In this document: positions 35,076 through 44,707 of the stretch, piece after piece
How the letters are laid out: each line of letters starts with the position of its first letter
Position numbering within the stretch: the stretch's first letter is position 1
DNA from: Spongiibacter thalassae
GTDB taxonomy: Bacteria; Pseudomonadota; Gammaproteobacteria; Pseudomonadales; Spongiibacteraceae
Assembly (NCBI RefSeq): GCF_012272835.1
Contig: NZ_JAAWWK010000004.1
Coordinates: 62,001 to 126,000, forward strand
Reading direction: 5' to 3'
Length of the DNA stretch: 64,000 nucleotides
The notes under the pieces: generated by a model
What the model was told of the DNA's origin: nothing
What the model saw: only the letters and a program-made list of their open reading frames with translations
The model's database searches: none
Made by a program: the position numbers and the translations under genes

Positions 35076-36434
35076 TTACAGGCGCTTGAGCACGATAGGC
35101 AGGTCGTCGGCGGGCTTGGGCAGCGGCAGGGTTTGCATCTTGTCACTGAAGCCCTCAGCCAATTGGAACTCGTAGCGGGTGAGGAACTGGTGCAGGAAGT
35201 TTTTCACCTGCATCAACGCAAAGTGCATCCCGATGCACTTGTGGGCACCGCCGCCAAAGCCAACAAAGCTGAAGCTGTGACGCTTGTGCTCCAGACGCGG
35301 CTCCAGCCAGCGGTCGATGTCAAAGCGATTAGGCTCGTCCCAGTACTCCTCCATGCGGTGATTATGCTGTGGCGCCAGGAACAGAATCGTATTGGCGGGA
35401 ATATGATAACCACCCAGCTCGCAGTCGTTGATTGTGCGGCGCTGCATCATCATTACCGAGGGATGCAGGCGCAGTGCCTCTTTCACCGCCGCTTCAGCAA
35501 GGGGCATATTCTCAAGATCTTCGTATTCCAGGTAATCCTTGCCGATCCCCTGTGCCTCCTCCCGCAGGCGCTGCTGCAAGGCTTTGTCCTGACCGACATG
35601 GAAGAGCAAATGGCTCAGGGCGCTGGTGGTAGTGTCGTGGGCGGCAAACAGCAGGAAGCTCATATGACCGATTATATCGGTGTCAGAGAAGTAATCACCG
35701 TCCTCGGTTTTTTCGCGGCTGAAGTAACTGAAGGTATCAATGCCGTTGCCAGCTCGGCGCTCGTGTATCAAGTCGCCGAAAAGCTTTCGCAAGTAGCGTT
35801 CGCCAATTTTTCCCTTGCGGTATTTGGTGCCCGGTAGCTCCTTGGTGACAATGCCCATCAGGCCGTTGGCAATATCCAAAAACGCCGTATTCAGTTTTTC
35901 CGCGCGGTCGTCGTCTTCATTAAGGCCAACAAAGATCCGTGCAGCGACATCGAGCAAATTCTGTTTGATCGCCGGAAAGAAATGGAAGTCCTTCTGTTTG
36001 TCCCACTGCTCCACCGCATCGCCGATCATCGGCCCCATGGTGTCGATATAACCCTTCATCGCCTCATTTTTGAAGGCGGTTTGCATCATTCGGCGCTGGA
36101 AGCGATGTTCCTCGTGGTCCCGAAGCAGCAGCGCCCCTTTATAAAAGCGACCCAGCGACCCCATATAGCCCATTTCAGTCGAAAAGTTCTTGTCGCGGTC
36201 GAGATAAATTTCCTTGTACAGGTCTGGCCCCACCAACAACACACCCTTGAACCCGGCAAGGCCAAACCGCGAAATATTACCGTAGCGGCGATACTGGCTG
36301 TCGATGGTGCCGTACAGATCCTTGACCAGCGGGAAGGTATAGCCAATCACCGGCCAGCCAAAGGAACCGGGTATATGATCCAGATTCTCGTTATTTTTTG
36401 CCTGCTTGTAGCCGGTATTCACTGCCGTCGCCAT
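35076..36434 (-). CDS. cytochrome P450 (eukaryote-like class)
   Basis: 452 aa. Proline-rich start IPGSFGWPVIGY and long-chain organisation resemble CYP51/CYP120-like enzymes rather than the shorter P450 at 5634. I-helix FAAHDTTTSAL (about 263-273), ExxR in KEALRLHP (E319, R322), and heme loop FVGFGGGAHKCIG with C400. Two ATGs exist; I use 36434, with GGAGG 7 nt upstream, because the first (36440) is 1 nt from the ribosome site. No membrane anchor, so soluble. Divergent from a TetR gene that probably controls it. Substrate may be a sterol, carotenoid or retinoid-like lipid; not provable here. Confidence 0.9.
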   Translation of the reverse strand: MATAVNTGYKQAKNNENLDHIPGSFGWPVIGYTFPLVKDLYGTIDSQYRRYGNISRFGLAGFKGVLLVGPDLYKEIYLDRDKNFSTEMGYMGSLGRFYKGALLLRDHEEHRFQRRMMQTAFKNEAMKGYIDTMGPMIGDAVEQWDKQKDFHFFPAIKQNLLDVAARIFVGLNEDDDRAEKLNTAFLDIANGLMGIVTKELPGTKYRKGKIGERYLRKLFGDLIHERRAGNGIDTFSYFSREKTEDGDYFSDTDIIGHMSFLLFAAHDTTTSALSHLLFHVGQDKALQQRLREEAQGIGKDYLEYEDLENMPLAEAAVKEALRLHPSVMMMQRRTINDCELGGYHIPANTILFLAPQHNHRMEEYWDEPNRFDIDRWLEPRLEHKRHSFSFVGFGGGAHKCIGMHFALMQVKNFLHQFLTRYEFQLAEGFSDKMQTLPLPKPADDLPIVLKRL

Positions 36435-36656
36435 TGCCATACCTCCACTGGGGAATTGTTACTGTTATTTGAGGCCCATCATAGGCCTCCGCAACATACA
36501 TATCAATCGTTCGATATAAATAATTTTCAATGGGGCGCGCCAGGTCACACTCTGATCCACCGCCCCGTGAACAGCTGGCATTTCCGATCAGGTATACTTA
36601 CCCAAAAACAGCATTCGCTTCACTGCATACGCAACTCGGAAGTTTGAGGTAATCGG

Positions 36657-37250
36657 TTGAGAAAGGTAGACCACGACAGTCGGCGAGAGGAGGTGGCAGA
36701 GGCCGCCGCACGACTGATAGCAGAGCAAGGGCTGGACGCCCTCACCACCCGGGCACTGGCAAAATCCCTCGGCTGCTCCATCGGCGTGCTGTCACATTAT
36801 TTCAACAGCAAGGAAGACATCGTCATCGCCGCTTTTCGCTGGGCTGACCAGCGCATCGACCTGCGCATGCAGGAGGCCATCGCCAACGACGCGCCTGGGC
36901 TGGAGGATTTTTTCCCGGTGATAAAAGCGGGACTACCTCTGGACAAGGAATCGGACCTAGAGTGGCGGGTGCGACTGAACCTCCACGCTTTTGCCCTCAG
37001 CCATCAGGCCAGCATGGCGGCGGAGCGGGATAAAAACACCCAATTTCGCACACTGATGCGGGAGATGATCGCCGATATGCAACGCCGCAAGCGGCTGCGC
37101 AGTGATATCAGCCCCGACGACCTCACCCTGATCGCCTTCGATATTGTGATGGGCATGGCCAGCAATCTGCTGATGACCCCCTTCGACAAACGCGAGGCCC
37201 GTGCCGAATACCTGTTCCGCTTTATCGAACTGTTGCGGCCGCCCGGCTAA
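36657..37250 (+). CDS. TetR/AcrR-family regulator
   Basis: 197 aa from a TTG at 36657, supported by GAGGT 6-7 nt upstream; no ATG lies nearby. The N-terminal helix-turn-helix is EAAARLIAEQGLDALTTRALAKSLGCSIGVLSHYFNSKEDIV (split over about 15-55). The C-terminal ligand domain is variable. Divergent from the P450, whose intergenic region contains ATCG-TT-CGAT (36506-36515), a possible operator. Probably represses the P450. Confidence 0.82.
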   Translation: MRKVDHDSRREEVAEAAARLIAEQGLDALTTRALAKSLGCSIGVLSHYFNSKEDIVIAAFRWADQRIDLRMQEAIANDAPGLEDFFPVIKAGLPLDKESDLEWRVRLNLHAFALSHQASMAAERDKNTQFRTLMREMIADMQRRKRLRSDISPDDLTLIAFDIVMGMASNLLMTPFDKREARAEYLFRFIELLRPPG

Positions 37251-37266
37251 ACCGTCGCGCCCCCCT

Positions 37267-38142
37267 TTAACGGGACTTCGCAATCACCTCGTTGGCGTAC
37301 CATTCCATCATGGCCCGCTTCTCCTCCACGGTTTTGTCATCCGGCTCTGCCGCGTAGACGTCACGAAAGGCCACCAGCACCTCATCCACACCGATGTCCT
37401 CCAACTGCTTAATACCCTCTGCGGTGTAGGCATCGGCGCTCATGGCGTGAAACTCAAAGGGCAAATGGTCGCGACCATACTCCTGGCGGTAAACATTGAT
37501 CTGGTCGATCATCTCCTTGATCGACGCCACATCACCACCGGCAGCGATCCAACCGTCACCCAAGCCCGCCGCACGACGCAGTGCGGCCTTTGAATGCCCC
37601 CCCACCAAAATCGGCGGCCGCTCGCTGGGCACCGGCGTGATTTTAATCGCCGGAATATCAAACACCTCGCCCTGATAGGAAAAATAGTCGCCGCTCATCA
37701 GGCCATTGATGATCTCGATCATTTCGTTCATTCGCTTGCCGCGCGCCTCCCAGGGAACATGGGTGACTTCAAAGTCCTCCGCCCAGGGGCTGATGCCAAC
37801 GCCATAGCCAAAGCGGTTGCCACTTAGCAAGGCCAGACTCGACAGGGTTTTGGCAATCAACACCGGCTCGTGTACCGCCAGTTTATGTACCGAGGTGGTA
37901 AAGCGAATATTGCGCGTTTGTCCGGCGAGAAAGGCCGCCAACAGAAAGGGCTCGACAAAGGGCACACCGTCGAGGAACTCCCTGCTGCCGTCGGCATTGT
38001 ATGGATATTTGGAGCTGGCCTCTTTGGGGTAGCAGATGCTGTCGGGCATGGTAATGGTGTCGAAACCCAGCTCTTCGGCGATCTGCGCCAGAGGCAGGTA
38101 TTGCTCCAATGGGCACATACTGTGGTGATAGGCAAACTTCAT
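37267..38142 (-). CDS. LLM-class oxidoreductase, TIGR03619-type
   Basis: 291 aa. MKFAYHHSMCPLEQYLPLAQIAEELGF start, ITMPDSICYPKEASSKYPYN loop, RFTTSVHKLAVHEPVLIAKTLSSLALLSGNRFGYGVGISPW (broken across about 80-120) and ILVGGHSKAALRRAAGLGDGW fit TIGR03619-like proteins. GGGGGAAAG precedes ATG 38142. Flavin (or F420) dependence is assumed from the family. Divergent from a TetR gene with a clear palindrome between them; convergent with the TetR at 36657. Confidence 0.8.
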   Translation of the reverse strand: MKFAYHHSMCPLEQYLPLAQIAEELGFDTITMPDSICYPKEASSKYPYNADGSREFLDGVPFVEPFLLAAFLAGQTRNIRFTTSVHKLAVHEPVLIAKTLSSLALLSGNRFGYGVGISPWAEDFEVTHVPWEARGKRMNEMIEIINGLMSGDYFSYQGEVFDIPAIKITPVPSERPPILVGGHSKAALRRAAGLGDGWIAAGGDVASIKEMIDQINVYRQEYGRDHLPFEFHAMSADAYTAEGIKQLEDIGVDEVLVAFRDVYAAEPDDKTVEEKRAMMEWYANEVIAKSR

Positions 38143-38305
38143 CGCGATCTTTCCCCCAAAATTATTGTTGTATTCGCTGGCCGCAGCAGAGCCGCCAATC
38201 ACTATAAAGGGGGGCGGTGCACCGCATAACCTCCGAACGGATGAGGCCCTGCTCAGGCCCTTTGTTGGGAAGACGGCGTAAACATGGGAATACAAAGGCC
38301 TTTTT

Positions 38306-38322
38306 TGCTATTCTGAATAGCA
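38306..38322. promoter_or_regulatory. 17-bp palindrome, candidate TetR operator
   Basis: TGCTATTC-T-GAATAGCA is a perfect 8-1-8 inverted repeat located 52 bp before the TetR start at 38375 and 163 bp before the divergent LLM gene. Position and size suit autoregulation by the TetR protein. Confidence 0.6.
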
Positions 38323-38374
38323 TATTTCACCACCGCGCCCGCCGTTGGCGCGATTGCCATTCCCGGAATCGACC

Positions 38375-39106
38375 ATGACCGCCGCCACTGCCGCCAACAC
38401 CATCAAGGACGCTCGCAGCCAGCGCACCCGCGATGTCATTATTCGCGCTGCCGAGCAGCTCTTTGCCGAACAGGGGGTAGAGGCCGTGTCGGTGAATAAT
38501 ATTACCCGCGCCGCTGGCCAGAGTAACCGCAATGCGGTGCAATACCACTTTGGCAATAAAACCGGCTTGTTGCAGGCCATTTTCGACAAGCACAGCCCGC
38601 AGCTGACCCAACGCCGGGGCGAGCTGATCGACAAGCTGGTGGGCCGAGACCTCAGCCCCGCCCGACTAATCGCCACCGCACTCATTGAGCCCTTGCTGGA
38701 AAAACTCGCCGACGAAGACGGCGGTGAAGCCTATATTCATATCAGTGCGGAACTGATTGCCAGCAACACCCTCGGTTACAGCCTGCACGACAAGCACCCC
38801 ATCAAGTTGCCCAGGGAAACCAAACTGGTGCGCTACGCCGCGCAACAACTCACTGACCTGCCCCCGGCAATCACCCGCCACCGGGTACTGCTGATGAATG
38901 TGCTGGCTTTCCACGGCCTGTCGGACCACGCCCGCATCCGTCGCAACAATGCCTACGACCCACTCAGCCGCGACACCGCATTTATGGCCAGCAATCTGAT
39001 CGACAGTATGACCGCCATTATCGAAGCCACACCCTCGGCACAGAGCCTGAACCTGCTCGCCCGCCATGAGCTGGCGGACAGTGCCATCGACAATAGCGGA
39101 ACCTGA
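38375..39106 (+). CDS. TetR/AcrR-family regulator
   Basis: 243 aa from ATG 38375. Helix-turn-helix: RDVIIRAAEQLFAEQGVEAVSVNNITRAAGQSNRNAVQYHFGNKTGLLQAIF (split over about 19-70). The large C-terminal domain includes a TetR_C-type helical bundle. Two bases separate its stop from rnz, so they are probably co-transcribed. Its likely target is the divergent LLM oxidoreductase. Confidence 0.85.
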   Translation: MTAATAANTIKDARSQRTRDVIIRAAEQLFAEQGVEAVSVNNITRAAGQSNRNAVQYHFGNKTGLLQAIFDKHSPQLTQRRGELIDKLVGRDLSPARLIATALIEPLLEKLADEDGGEAYIHISAELIASNTLGYSLHDKHPIKLPRETKLVRYAAQQLTDLPPAITRHRVLLMNVLAFHGLSDHARIRRNNAYDPLSRDTAFMASNLIDSMTAIIEATPSAQSLNLLARHELADSAIDNSGT

Positions 39107-39108
39107 TT

Positions 39109-40083
39109 ATGCGCTTTACCTTCCTCGGCACCAGCGCCGGCACACCCACCCGACGCCGCAACGTTACCGGCCTTGCGCTAAGCTGCGACGAAAGCCGCGA
39201 CTGGTATCTGGTGGACTGCGGAGAAGCCACCCAGCACCAACTGCTTGCCAGCCCCTACTCACTGGCCAAATTGCGCGCCATTTTTATCACCCATGTCCAC
39301 GGCGACCACTGTTACGGCCTGCCCGGGCTGATCGCCAGCGCCAATATGAGCGGGCGCACCGCACCGCTGACCATCTGTGCGCCCGACGGCATCGAACAAT
39401 TTATTCGCGCCGCGTTTCTGTACACCGACATCAGCGAACTGCGCTTTCCGCTGGAGTTCGTGCGCAGCGATGCCACTGAATTTCATTTCGAAGACGCGCA
39501 GGTCGCCGTTACCGCTACCGCCTTGTCTCATCGGGTGCCCTGCTTCGCCTACCGTTTTGAGGAGCGGCCACCCCGCCACCTTTTGGAAGAAAAACTGGAC
39601 ACCCGGGCTGTGCCCCGGGGCCCACTGTGGAACCAGCTGCAGCGGGGTGAGGATGTCACCCTGGATGATGGCCGCGTTGTACCAGCCAGCGAGATGACTG
39701 CCGATGCCTGGCCGCCGCGAAGCATCATTGTCGGTGGCGACAACGATCGCCCTGAACTGCTCGAGGATGCGATGCGCCGCAGTCAGGTGCTGGTTCACGA
39801 AGCCACGTTCAGCGAGGACGTTCTGGCCAAGGTCGGCCCGAAGTATATGCACAGCACCGCGGCGATGGTCGCCAAAAGTGCAGCGCGCAGTGAGTTGCCA
39901 AACCTGCTGCTGACCCATTTCAGCCAGCGCTATCGACTGGGCGATGGTGACCATGTTGAGCACAGTATTGAAGATCTGCGCCGGGAAGCACAACAACACT
40001 ACACCGGCACTCTGTTTATGGCCAAGGATCTGGAGACCTATCAGATTTTGCGCGACGGCAAGGTGGTGCCGCTGACCGGCTAA
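39109..40083 (+). CDS. rnz: ribonuclease Z-like metallo-beta-lactamase
   Basis: 324 aa. FLGTSAGTPTRRRNV at the N-terminus, THVHGDHCYGLPGL as the zinc-binding HxHxDH, SHRVPCFAYRFEE, HEATFSEDVLAKVGPKYMHSTAAMVAK and LLTHFSQRY are the RNase Z motifs. Predicted to cut the 3' trailer of tRNA precursors lacking CCA or to act as an RNase BN-type exonuclease. Follows the TetR gene by 2 nt and overlaps the end of the convergent SDR gene by 4 bp. Confidence 0.88.
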   Translation: MRFTFLGTSAGTPTRRRNVTGLALSCDESRDWYLVDCGEATQHQLLASPYSLAKLRAIFITHVHGDHCYGLPGLIASANMSGRTAPLTICAPDGIEQFIRAAFLYTDISELRFPLEFVRSDATEFHFEDAQVAVTATALSHRVPCFAYRFEERPPRHLLEEKLDTRAVPRGPLWNQLQRGEDVTLDDGRVVPASEMTADAWPPRSIIVGGDNDRPELLEDAMRRSQVLVHEATFSEDVLAKVGPKYMHSTAAMVAKSAARSELPNLLLTHFSQRYRLGDGDHVEHSIEDLRREAQQHYTGTLFMAKDLETYQILRDGKVVPLTG

Positions 40084-40790
40084 AGGTCGGCGATCATCTT
40101 TTGCAGCGCGGCGCCCAACTCTTGCCGCTGTGTGTCTCCCGGCACCACGATTGTCGAAGGCGGCTCTGCTGACAAGGCGGCCAGGCTGCTGGCCACCGCC
40201 TCAACACAGCCCAATTCCGGCGCAGGGCAAAAACACTGCACCGCAATATTGTCGTCGACCAATTCCTGCGCCAGACTGCGGGTAAATGCTGCCAGGAACG
40301 CCATGCTGGCGCTGTAAACCGCCAACTGCGGGGCCGGAGCCAGTGCAACGGTGGCAGCGACATTGATAATCGCGCCCCCTCCCGCCGCGCGCATAAAAGG
40401 CAAAACCCCGCGACTCAAGGCCGGTGTGCTTTGACAGTGCAACGCAACCATGGCCTGCTGAGCATCCAGATCACTGCGGGCAAACTCACCGGTACTGACC
40501 AGGTCCCCGTGATTTACCAGCAGCGTGACCGGCCCCCGTTGACGAATTGCCTCCATCAATTCGGCCACCGCCAAGGGCTGACTCAGGTCAGCGGCGATCA
40601 CCTGCACCTCCCGCCCGGGCGCCCGCAGCGTCTCCGCCAGTTCGCCAAGTTCTGCACCTGGCCGTGCAACCAGAATCATGGATTTGCAAAAGGGTGCCAG
40701 CTGCCGGGCGAATTCGCCGCCCAGCGCCGATGTTGCCCCGGTAATCAGGGCGATCTCTGAGGAGTGTTGCGCAAGCATAGTGGTTCTCAT
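40080..40790 (-). CDS. SDR-fold protein lacking canonical catalytic residues
   Basis: 236 aa Rossmann protein. The cofactor loop GATSALGGEFA (about 18-28), AADLS, and a Tyr at YSASMAF (about 159) place it in the short-chain dehydrogenase family. The Lys normally four residues after the Tyr is Met (about 163). The usual Ser about 13 residues before it is Ala (NVAAT). The NNAG motif reads VNHG. I infer loss or change of classical dehydrogenase activity. Start at 40790 or the ATG 12 nt later; neither has a good ribosome site. Confidence 0.75.
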   Translation of the reverse strand: MRTTMLAQHSSEIALITGATSALGGEFARQLAPFCKSMILVARPGAELGELAETLRAPGREVQVIAADLSQPLAVAELMEAIRQRGPVTLLVNHGDLVSTGEFARSDLDAQQAMVALHCQSTPALSRGVLPFMRAAGGGAIINVAATVALAPAPQLAVYSASMAFLAAFTRSLAQELVDDNIAVQCFCPAPELGCVEAVASSLAALSAEPPSTIVVPGDTQRQELGAALQKMIADL

Positions 40791-40864
40791 GTTTTAGGAA
40801 GTGCGAATCGACCTTGGCGCAAGGTCGCAGGATGACATGGCGCGTGGCAAAGGCCATTCACCGC

Positions 40865-41395
40865 TTATTCCGGTGGCGGCGCCATCACCTTGTCGGCAAA
40901 GGCTTTATAGCCCGCAGGGCCCAGCGCGGCGAGCAGCCGATCGCGGTTGAGGCTGACGATATCCTGTCGCGCTCGGGCCATCAGTGCTGCTCGCTCCGAC
41001 TCGGGCACCCCCACCAACACATAGAGATGACGCTGTGGACTTTTGGCCTTGTCAAATACTCGAATTCCCATAAAGCGGCGCGCGACAACCGGGTCGGAGT
41101 TATCGGGAATTTCCAGCTTAACCGCAACGGGCAGTTCCTCCTGCAAGGTGTCGTGGGCAGCGAGAAACAACTTGCTCAATACCTGCTCAATGCCCATTCG
41201 GCCGGCAAAGCGATTTTGCAGGGACACAGACGGCATACGGCTTTTATCCCCCACCGCAAGAAAGCTGGCGTCTTCGAAACGCGGTTCACCACACAGCCAG
41301 GCCGGTGCTTCTGCGCGCTCGCTATCGGGGAAATCACAAGCCGCCCAAAGGCTGCTGCCGTGCATGACCGCCAGTAAAACCACAATATTTTTCAC
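40865..41395 (-). CDS. secreted LPP20-like hypothetical protein
   Basis: 176 aa. A GTG at 41395 is chosen because GAGG lies about 8 nt upstream and yields a good signal peptide (KNIVVLLAVMHGSSLWA). The mature part starts ACDFPDSERAEAPAWLCGEP, with two Cys and a short FLAVG segment reminiscent of LPP20-type proteins. Remaining sequence is charged alpha/beta. Not assigned to a function; periplasmic location expected. Confidence 0.55.
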   Translation of the reverse strand: MKNIVVLLAVMHGSSLWAACDFPDSERAEAPAWLCGEPRFEDASFLAVGDKSRMPSVSLQNRFAGRMGIEQVLSKLFLAAHDTLQEELPVAVKLEIPDNSDPVVARRFMGIRVFDKAKSPQRHLYVLVGVPESERAALMARARQDIVSLNRDRLLAALGPAGYKAFADKVMAPPPE

Positions 41396-41561
41396 CTTCA
41401 CAACCTCAGTCCTCACCCTCTGCTCAATTGTCGCGCAGCCACGATCATATCAAAATGCGCTGCCAATAGTGCTGCCGACACCGTATCCCATTTGCCGTGG
41501 CGGTGATCGGCGGTCATGCTAAAATGCCGGCCACTATCTCGCCCGACCTGCGGAGACCACT

Positions 41562-41777
41562 ATGCCCAAAGCAAAAACCGACAATTTTGAGTCAGCACTG
41601 ACCGAGCTGGAGGCCCTGGTACAGCACATGGAATCGGGTGAACTGAGCCTGGAAGATTCACTGCAGGCCTTTGAAAAGGGCATGCAACTGAGCCGCGACT
41701 GCCAAAAAGCCCTGGCCGATGCCGAGCTGAAAGTTCAGCAATTAATGGACAAAGACAACGCGGCCCCGACGCAATGA
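41562..41777 (+). CDS. xseB: exodeoxyribonuclease VII small subunit
   Basis: 71 aa. [36 protein letters not shown] is the XseB helical core, broken here over residues 9-44. ATG 41562 follows GGAGA. Pairs with XseA (not in the window) to degrade single-stranded DNA. Overlaps ispA by 4 bp (ATGA), forming the common xseB-ispA-dxs order. Confidence 0.93.
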   Translation: MPKAKTDNFESALTELEALVQHMESGELSLEDSLQAFEKGMQLSRDCQKALADAELKVQQLMDKDNAAPTQ

Positions 41778-42709
41778 CCACTACCGCCCCCACTACGGAC
41801 AGCTTTGCCGTGCGGCTGAGCACCTATCAAAACCGCCTTCACGCCGTACTACCCGGACTGCTCGCAGCGGGCGACAGCGAACTTTGCGACGCCGACGCCC
41901 GCAGCCAATTGGCTCGATTATTTGAAGCCTGTGAATACAGCCTGATGAACGGTGGCAAGCGGGTGCGCCCGGCACTGGTCTACGCCACCGCCGAGGCGCT
42001 GAGTGCATCGGTATCTGACCGCGCACTGGACATCTGCGCCGGAGCGCTGGAGATGATCCACGCCTACTCACTGGTGCACGACGACCTGCCCGCCATGGAC
42101 AATGACGACCTGCGCCGGGGCAAGCCCACCTGCCACATTGCCTTCGACGAAGCCACCGCCATTCTCGTCGGCGACGGCCTTCAAAGCCGCGCCTTTGAAC
42201 TGCTTACCAGCCTGCCGCTAGCCGCCGAATGCAGCCTGAGGATCATCAGGCTGGTCGCCGCCGCCAGCGGCCCACGGGGCATGGTAGGAGGTCAGGCCAT
42301 CGACCTCGCCGCGATCAACCAGCAGATCAACCTGCAACAATTACAAACCATGCACCAATTGAAAACCGGCGCGTTGATTCGCTCAGCCATTGGCATCGCG
42401 GCCCTGGCCTGCGGTGCCAGTGACGACCAGCGCCGAAGCCTGGACACTTACGGTGCCGCCATCGGTCTGGCCTTCCAGGTGCAGGACGATATTCTCGACA
42501 TAGAGAGCAGCACCGAGACCCTCGGCAAAACCCAGGGTGCCGACATCGCCCTGAACAAACCTACCTTCCCCGCCTTTCTCGGCCTCGACGGTGCCAAGCA
42601 ACTGGCCCGGCAGCTCCACGAGCAGGCGCTGGCGGCCTTGAGCGACTTCGACCACAGCGCCGAATCGCTACGCCTGCTGGCCAGCTATATTATCGAGCGC
42701 CGCCACTGA
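41774..42709 (+). CDS. ispA: (2E,6E)-farnesyl diphosphate synthase
   Basis: 311 aa. First Asp-rich motif [18 protein letters not shown] and second [13 protein letters not shown] bind Mg-diphosphate. [15 protein letters not shown] and GGQAIDL are family markers. Condenses IPP with DMAPP and GPP. Coupled to xseB; a strong hairpin separates it from dxs. Confidence 0.94.
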   Translation: MTTTAPTTDSFAVRLSTYQNRLHAVLPGLLAAGDSELCDADARSQLARLFEACEYSLMNGGKRVRPALVYATAEALSASVSDRALDICAGALEMIHAYSLVHDDLPAMDNDDLRRGKPTCHIAFDEATAILVGDGLQSRAFELLTSLPLAAECSLRIIRLVAAASGPRGMVGGQAIDLAAINQQINLQQLQTMHQLKTGALIRSAIGIAALACGASDDQRRSLDTYGAAIGLAFQVQDDILDIESSTETLGKTQGADIALNKPTFPAFLGLDGAKQLARQLHEQALAALSDFDHSAESLRLLASYIIERRH

Positions 42710-42713
42710 CCGG

Positions 42714-42748
42714 GAAAACGCGCCGATTGGGTATCCCGGCGCGTTTTC
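42714..42748. terminator. bidirectional hairpin between ispA and dxs
   Basis: A 12-bp perfect stem (GAAAACGCGCCG / CGGCGCGTTTTC) with an 11-nt loop contains the A and T runs within its arms. It begins five bases past the ispA stop, so it may end or attenuate transcription into dxs. Confidence 0.7.
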
Positions 42749-42790
42749 GTTTACAATTGCCACTTTACACCGCTCCGGGTTTCAATTTTC

Positions 42791-44704
42791 ATGTTTCAGA
42801 CCATTCCCCTGCAACGCCCCGCCACACCGCTCCTCGATGAGCTGGCGTCGCCCGAGGATCTGCGGGGCCTGAACGAGGAACAATTACCCCAGCTGACCAA
42901 CGAATTGCGCGAGTATCTGCTGTACACCGTTGGCCAGACCGGCGGGCATTTCGGCGCCGGTCTCGGTGTCGTCGAGCTGACCATCGCCCTTCACTACGTG
43001 TACAACACCCCCGAAGATCGGCTGGTGTGGGACGTGGGCCACCAGTGTTACCCCCACAAAATTCTCACCGGACGCCGCGACCGCATGTCGACCATGCGCA
43101 AGGCCGGCGGGTTGGCGGGCTTCCCCAAACGGGAAGAAAGCCCCTATGACACCTTTGGAGTCGGCCACTCCAGCACCAGCATCAGTGCCGCTTTGGGTAT
43201 GGCGATTGCCGCTCGCCAGCAGGGTATTGATCGCCGTACCGTCGCGGTGATCGGCGACGGCGCGATGACCGCCGGCATGGCCTTTGAGGCCATTACCCAC
43301 GCCAGCCACACCGGGGCCAATATGCTGGTGGTACTCAACGACAATCAAATGTCGATTTCCAAAAATACCGGCGGCCTGAATACCTATTTTTCCAAAATCT
43401 GGGCGTCGAAAACCTACAACCAGTTGCGCAGTGGCGGTAAGAGTGTACTGAAGAAGTTCCCCAAGTCCGCCACCGATATCGCCGCGCGGCTGGAAGAATA
43501 CATGAAGGGGATGGTGTCCCCCGCCACCCTTTTTGAAGAACTGGGCTTTAACTATATCGGCCCCATCGACGGTCACGATCTGGATATGCTGGTGCCCACA
43601 CTGCGCAACCTGCGCGCGCTGGACGGCCCGCAGATGCTGCATATCATGACCCGGAAGGGCAAGGGCTTTGCCCCCGCCGAAGAAGATCCGGTGGGCTTTC
43701 ATGCGATTTCCAAAATCGAACCGGAGGCCACACCATCGGTCGCGCCCAAACCCCCGAAAAAGCCCAAGTATCAGGATATTTTTGGTCAGTGGTTGTGCGA
43801 CGAAGCCCAACACTGCAGCAAATTGGTCGGCATCACTCCCGCCATGTGCGAGGGCTCCGGCATGGTCGAGTTTTCAGAGCGCTTTGCCGACCGCTTTTAC
43901 GACGTGGCCATCGCCGAACAACATGCGGTGACACTGGCCGCAGGCATGGCCTGCGACGGGCTCAAACCGGTGGTCGCCATTTATTCCACTTTTTTGCAGC
44001 GGGGCTACGATCAGCTGATTCACGATGTCGCCCTGCAAAACCTCGACGTCACCTTTGGCATTGATCGCGCAGGGCTGGTTGGTGAAGACGGCCCCACCCA
44101 CGCCGGCGCCTTCGACCTGAGTTATCTGCGCTGCATTCCCAATATGGTAATTGCCGCGCCCTCCGACGAAAATGAAACCCGGCAGCTGCTGCACACCGCC
44201 TACCGCCACCCTGGCCCCGCCGCGGTGCGCTACCCCCGCGGCACCGGTCCCGGCACCCCGATTGAGCAAGACCTGCAAGCTGTTGAAATCGGCAAAGGAC
44301 TGCTGCGCCGCAGCGGTCGGGAAGTCGCCATTCTCAGCTTCGGAACGCTACTGGGCAATGCCCTGCAAGCCGCCGATAGCCTGGACGCCACGGTGGCCGA
44401 CATGCGTTTCGTTAAGCCCCTGGACACCGCGTTAATCGACGAGTTGGCTGCGCAACATGCGCTGTTGGTCACCCTGGAGGAAAACGCCATCGCCGGAGGT
44501 GCAGGAAGCGCCGTGGCCGAATACCTGGCGGCTCAGGGGGTATGCCTGCCGATACTTCACCTCGGCTTGAAAGACAGTTTTATTGACCACGGCAAGCACG
44601 GGCAGCTTTTGGCCCAGGAAGGTCTGGACGCCGCCGGCATCACCGCCTCGATACGCGAGCGTTGCACCCTGCTCGGGCTGAGCAAAACCGCCGCCGTCAA
44701 TTAA
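42791..44704 (+). CDS. dxs: 1-deoxy-D-xylulose-5-phosphate synthase
   Basis: 637 aa. [30 protein letters not shown] and [15 protein letters not shown] form the thiamine-diphosphate site. [25 protein letters not shown] is the transketolase pyrimidine-domain motif. Condenses pyruvate and glyceraldehyde-3-phosphate, the first step of the MEP pathway and also the source of the thiazole precursor used by ThiG at the far end of the window. Convergent with the pilus usher. Confidence 0.96.
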   Translation: MFQTIPLQRPATPLLDELASPEDLRGLNEEQLPQLTNELREYLLYTVGQTGGHFGAGLGVVELTIALHYVYNTPEDRLVWDVGHQCYPHKILTGRRDRMSTMRKAGGLAGFPKREESPYDTFGVGHSSTSISAALGMAIAARQQGIDRRTVAVIGDGAMTAGMAFEAITHASHTGANMLVVLNDNQMSISKNTGGLNTYFSKIWASKTYNQLRSGGKSVLKKFPKSATDIAARLEEYMKGMVSPATLFEELGFNYIGPIDGHDLDMLVPTLRNLRALDGPQMLHIMTRKGKGFAPAEEDPVGFHAISKIEPEATPSVAPKPPKKPKYQDIFGQWLCDEAQHCSKLVGITPAMCEGSGMVEFSERFADRFYDVAIAEQHAVTLAAGMACDGLKPVVAIYSTFLQRGYDQLIHDVALQNLDVTFGIDRAGLVGEDGPTHAGAFDLSYLRCIPNMVIAAPSDENETRQLLHTAYRHPGPAAVRYPRGTGPGTPIEQDLQAVEIGKGLLRRSGREVAILSFGTLLGNALQAADSLDATVADMRFVKPLDTALIDELAAQHALLVTLEENAIAGGAGSAVAEYLAAQGVCLPILHLGLKDSFIDHGKHGQLLAQEGLDAAGITASIRERCTLLGLSKTAAVN

Positions 44705-44707
44705 CCG

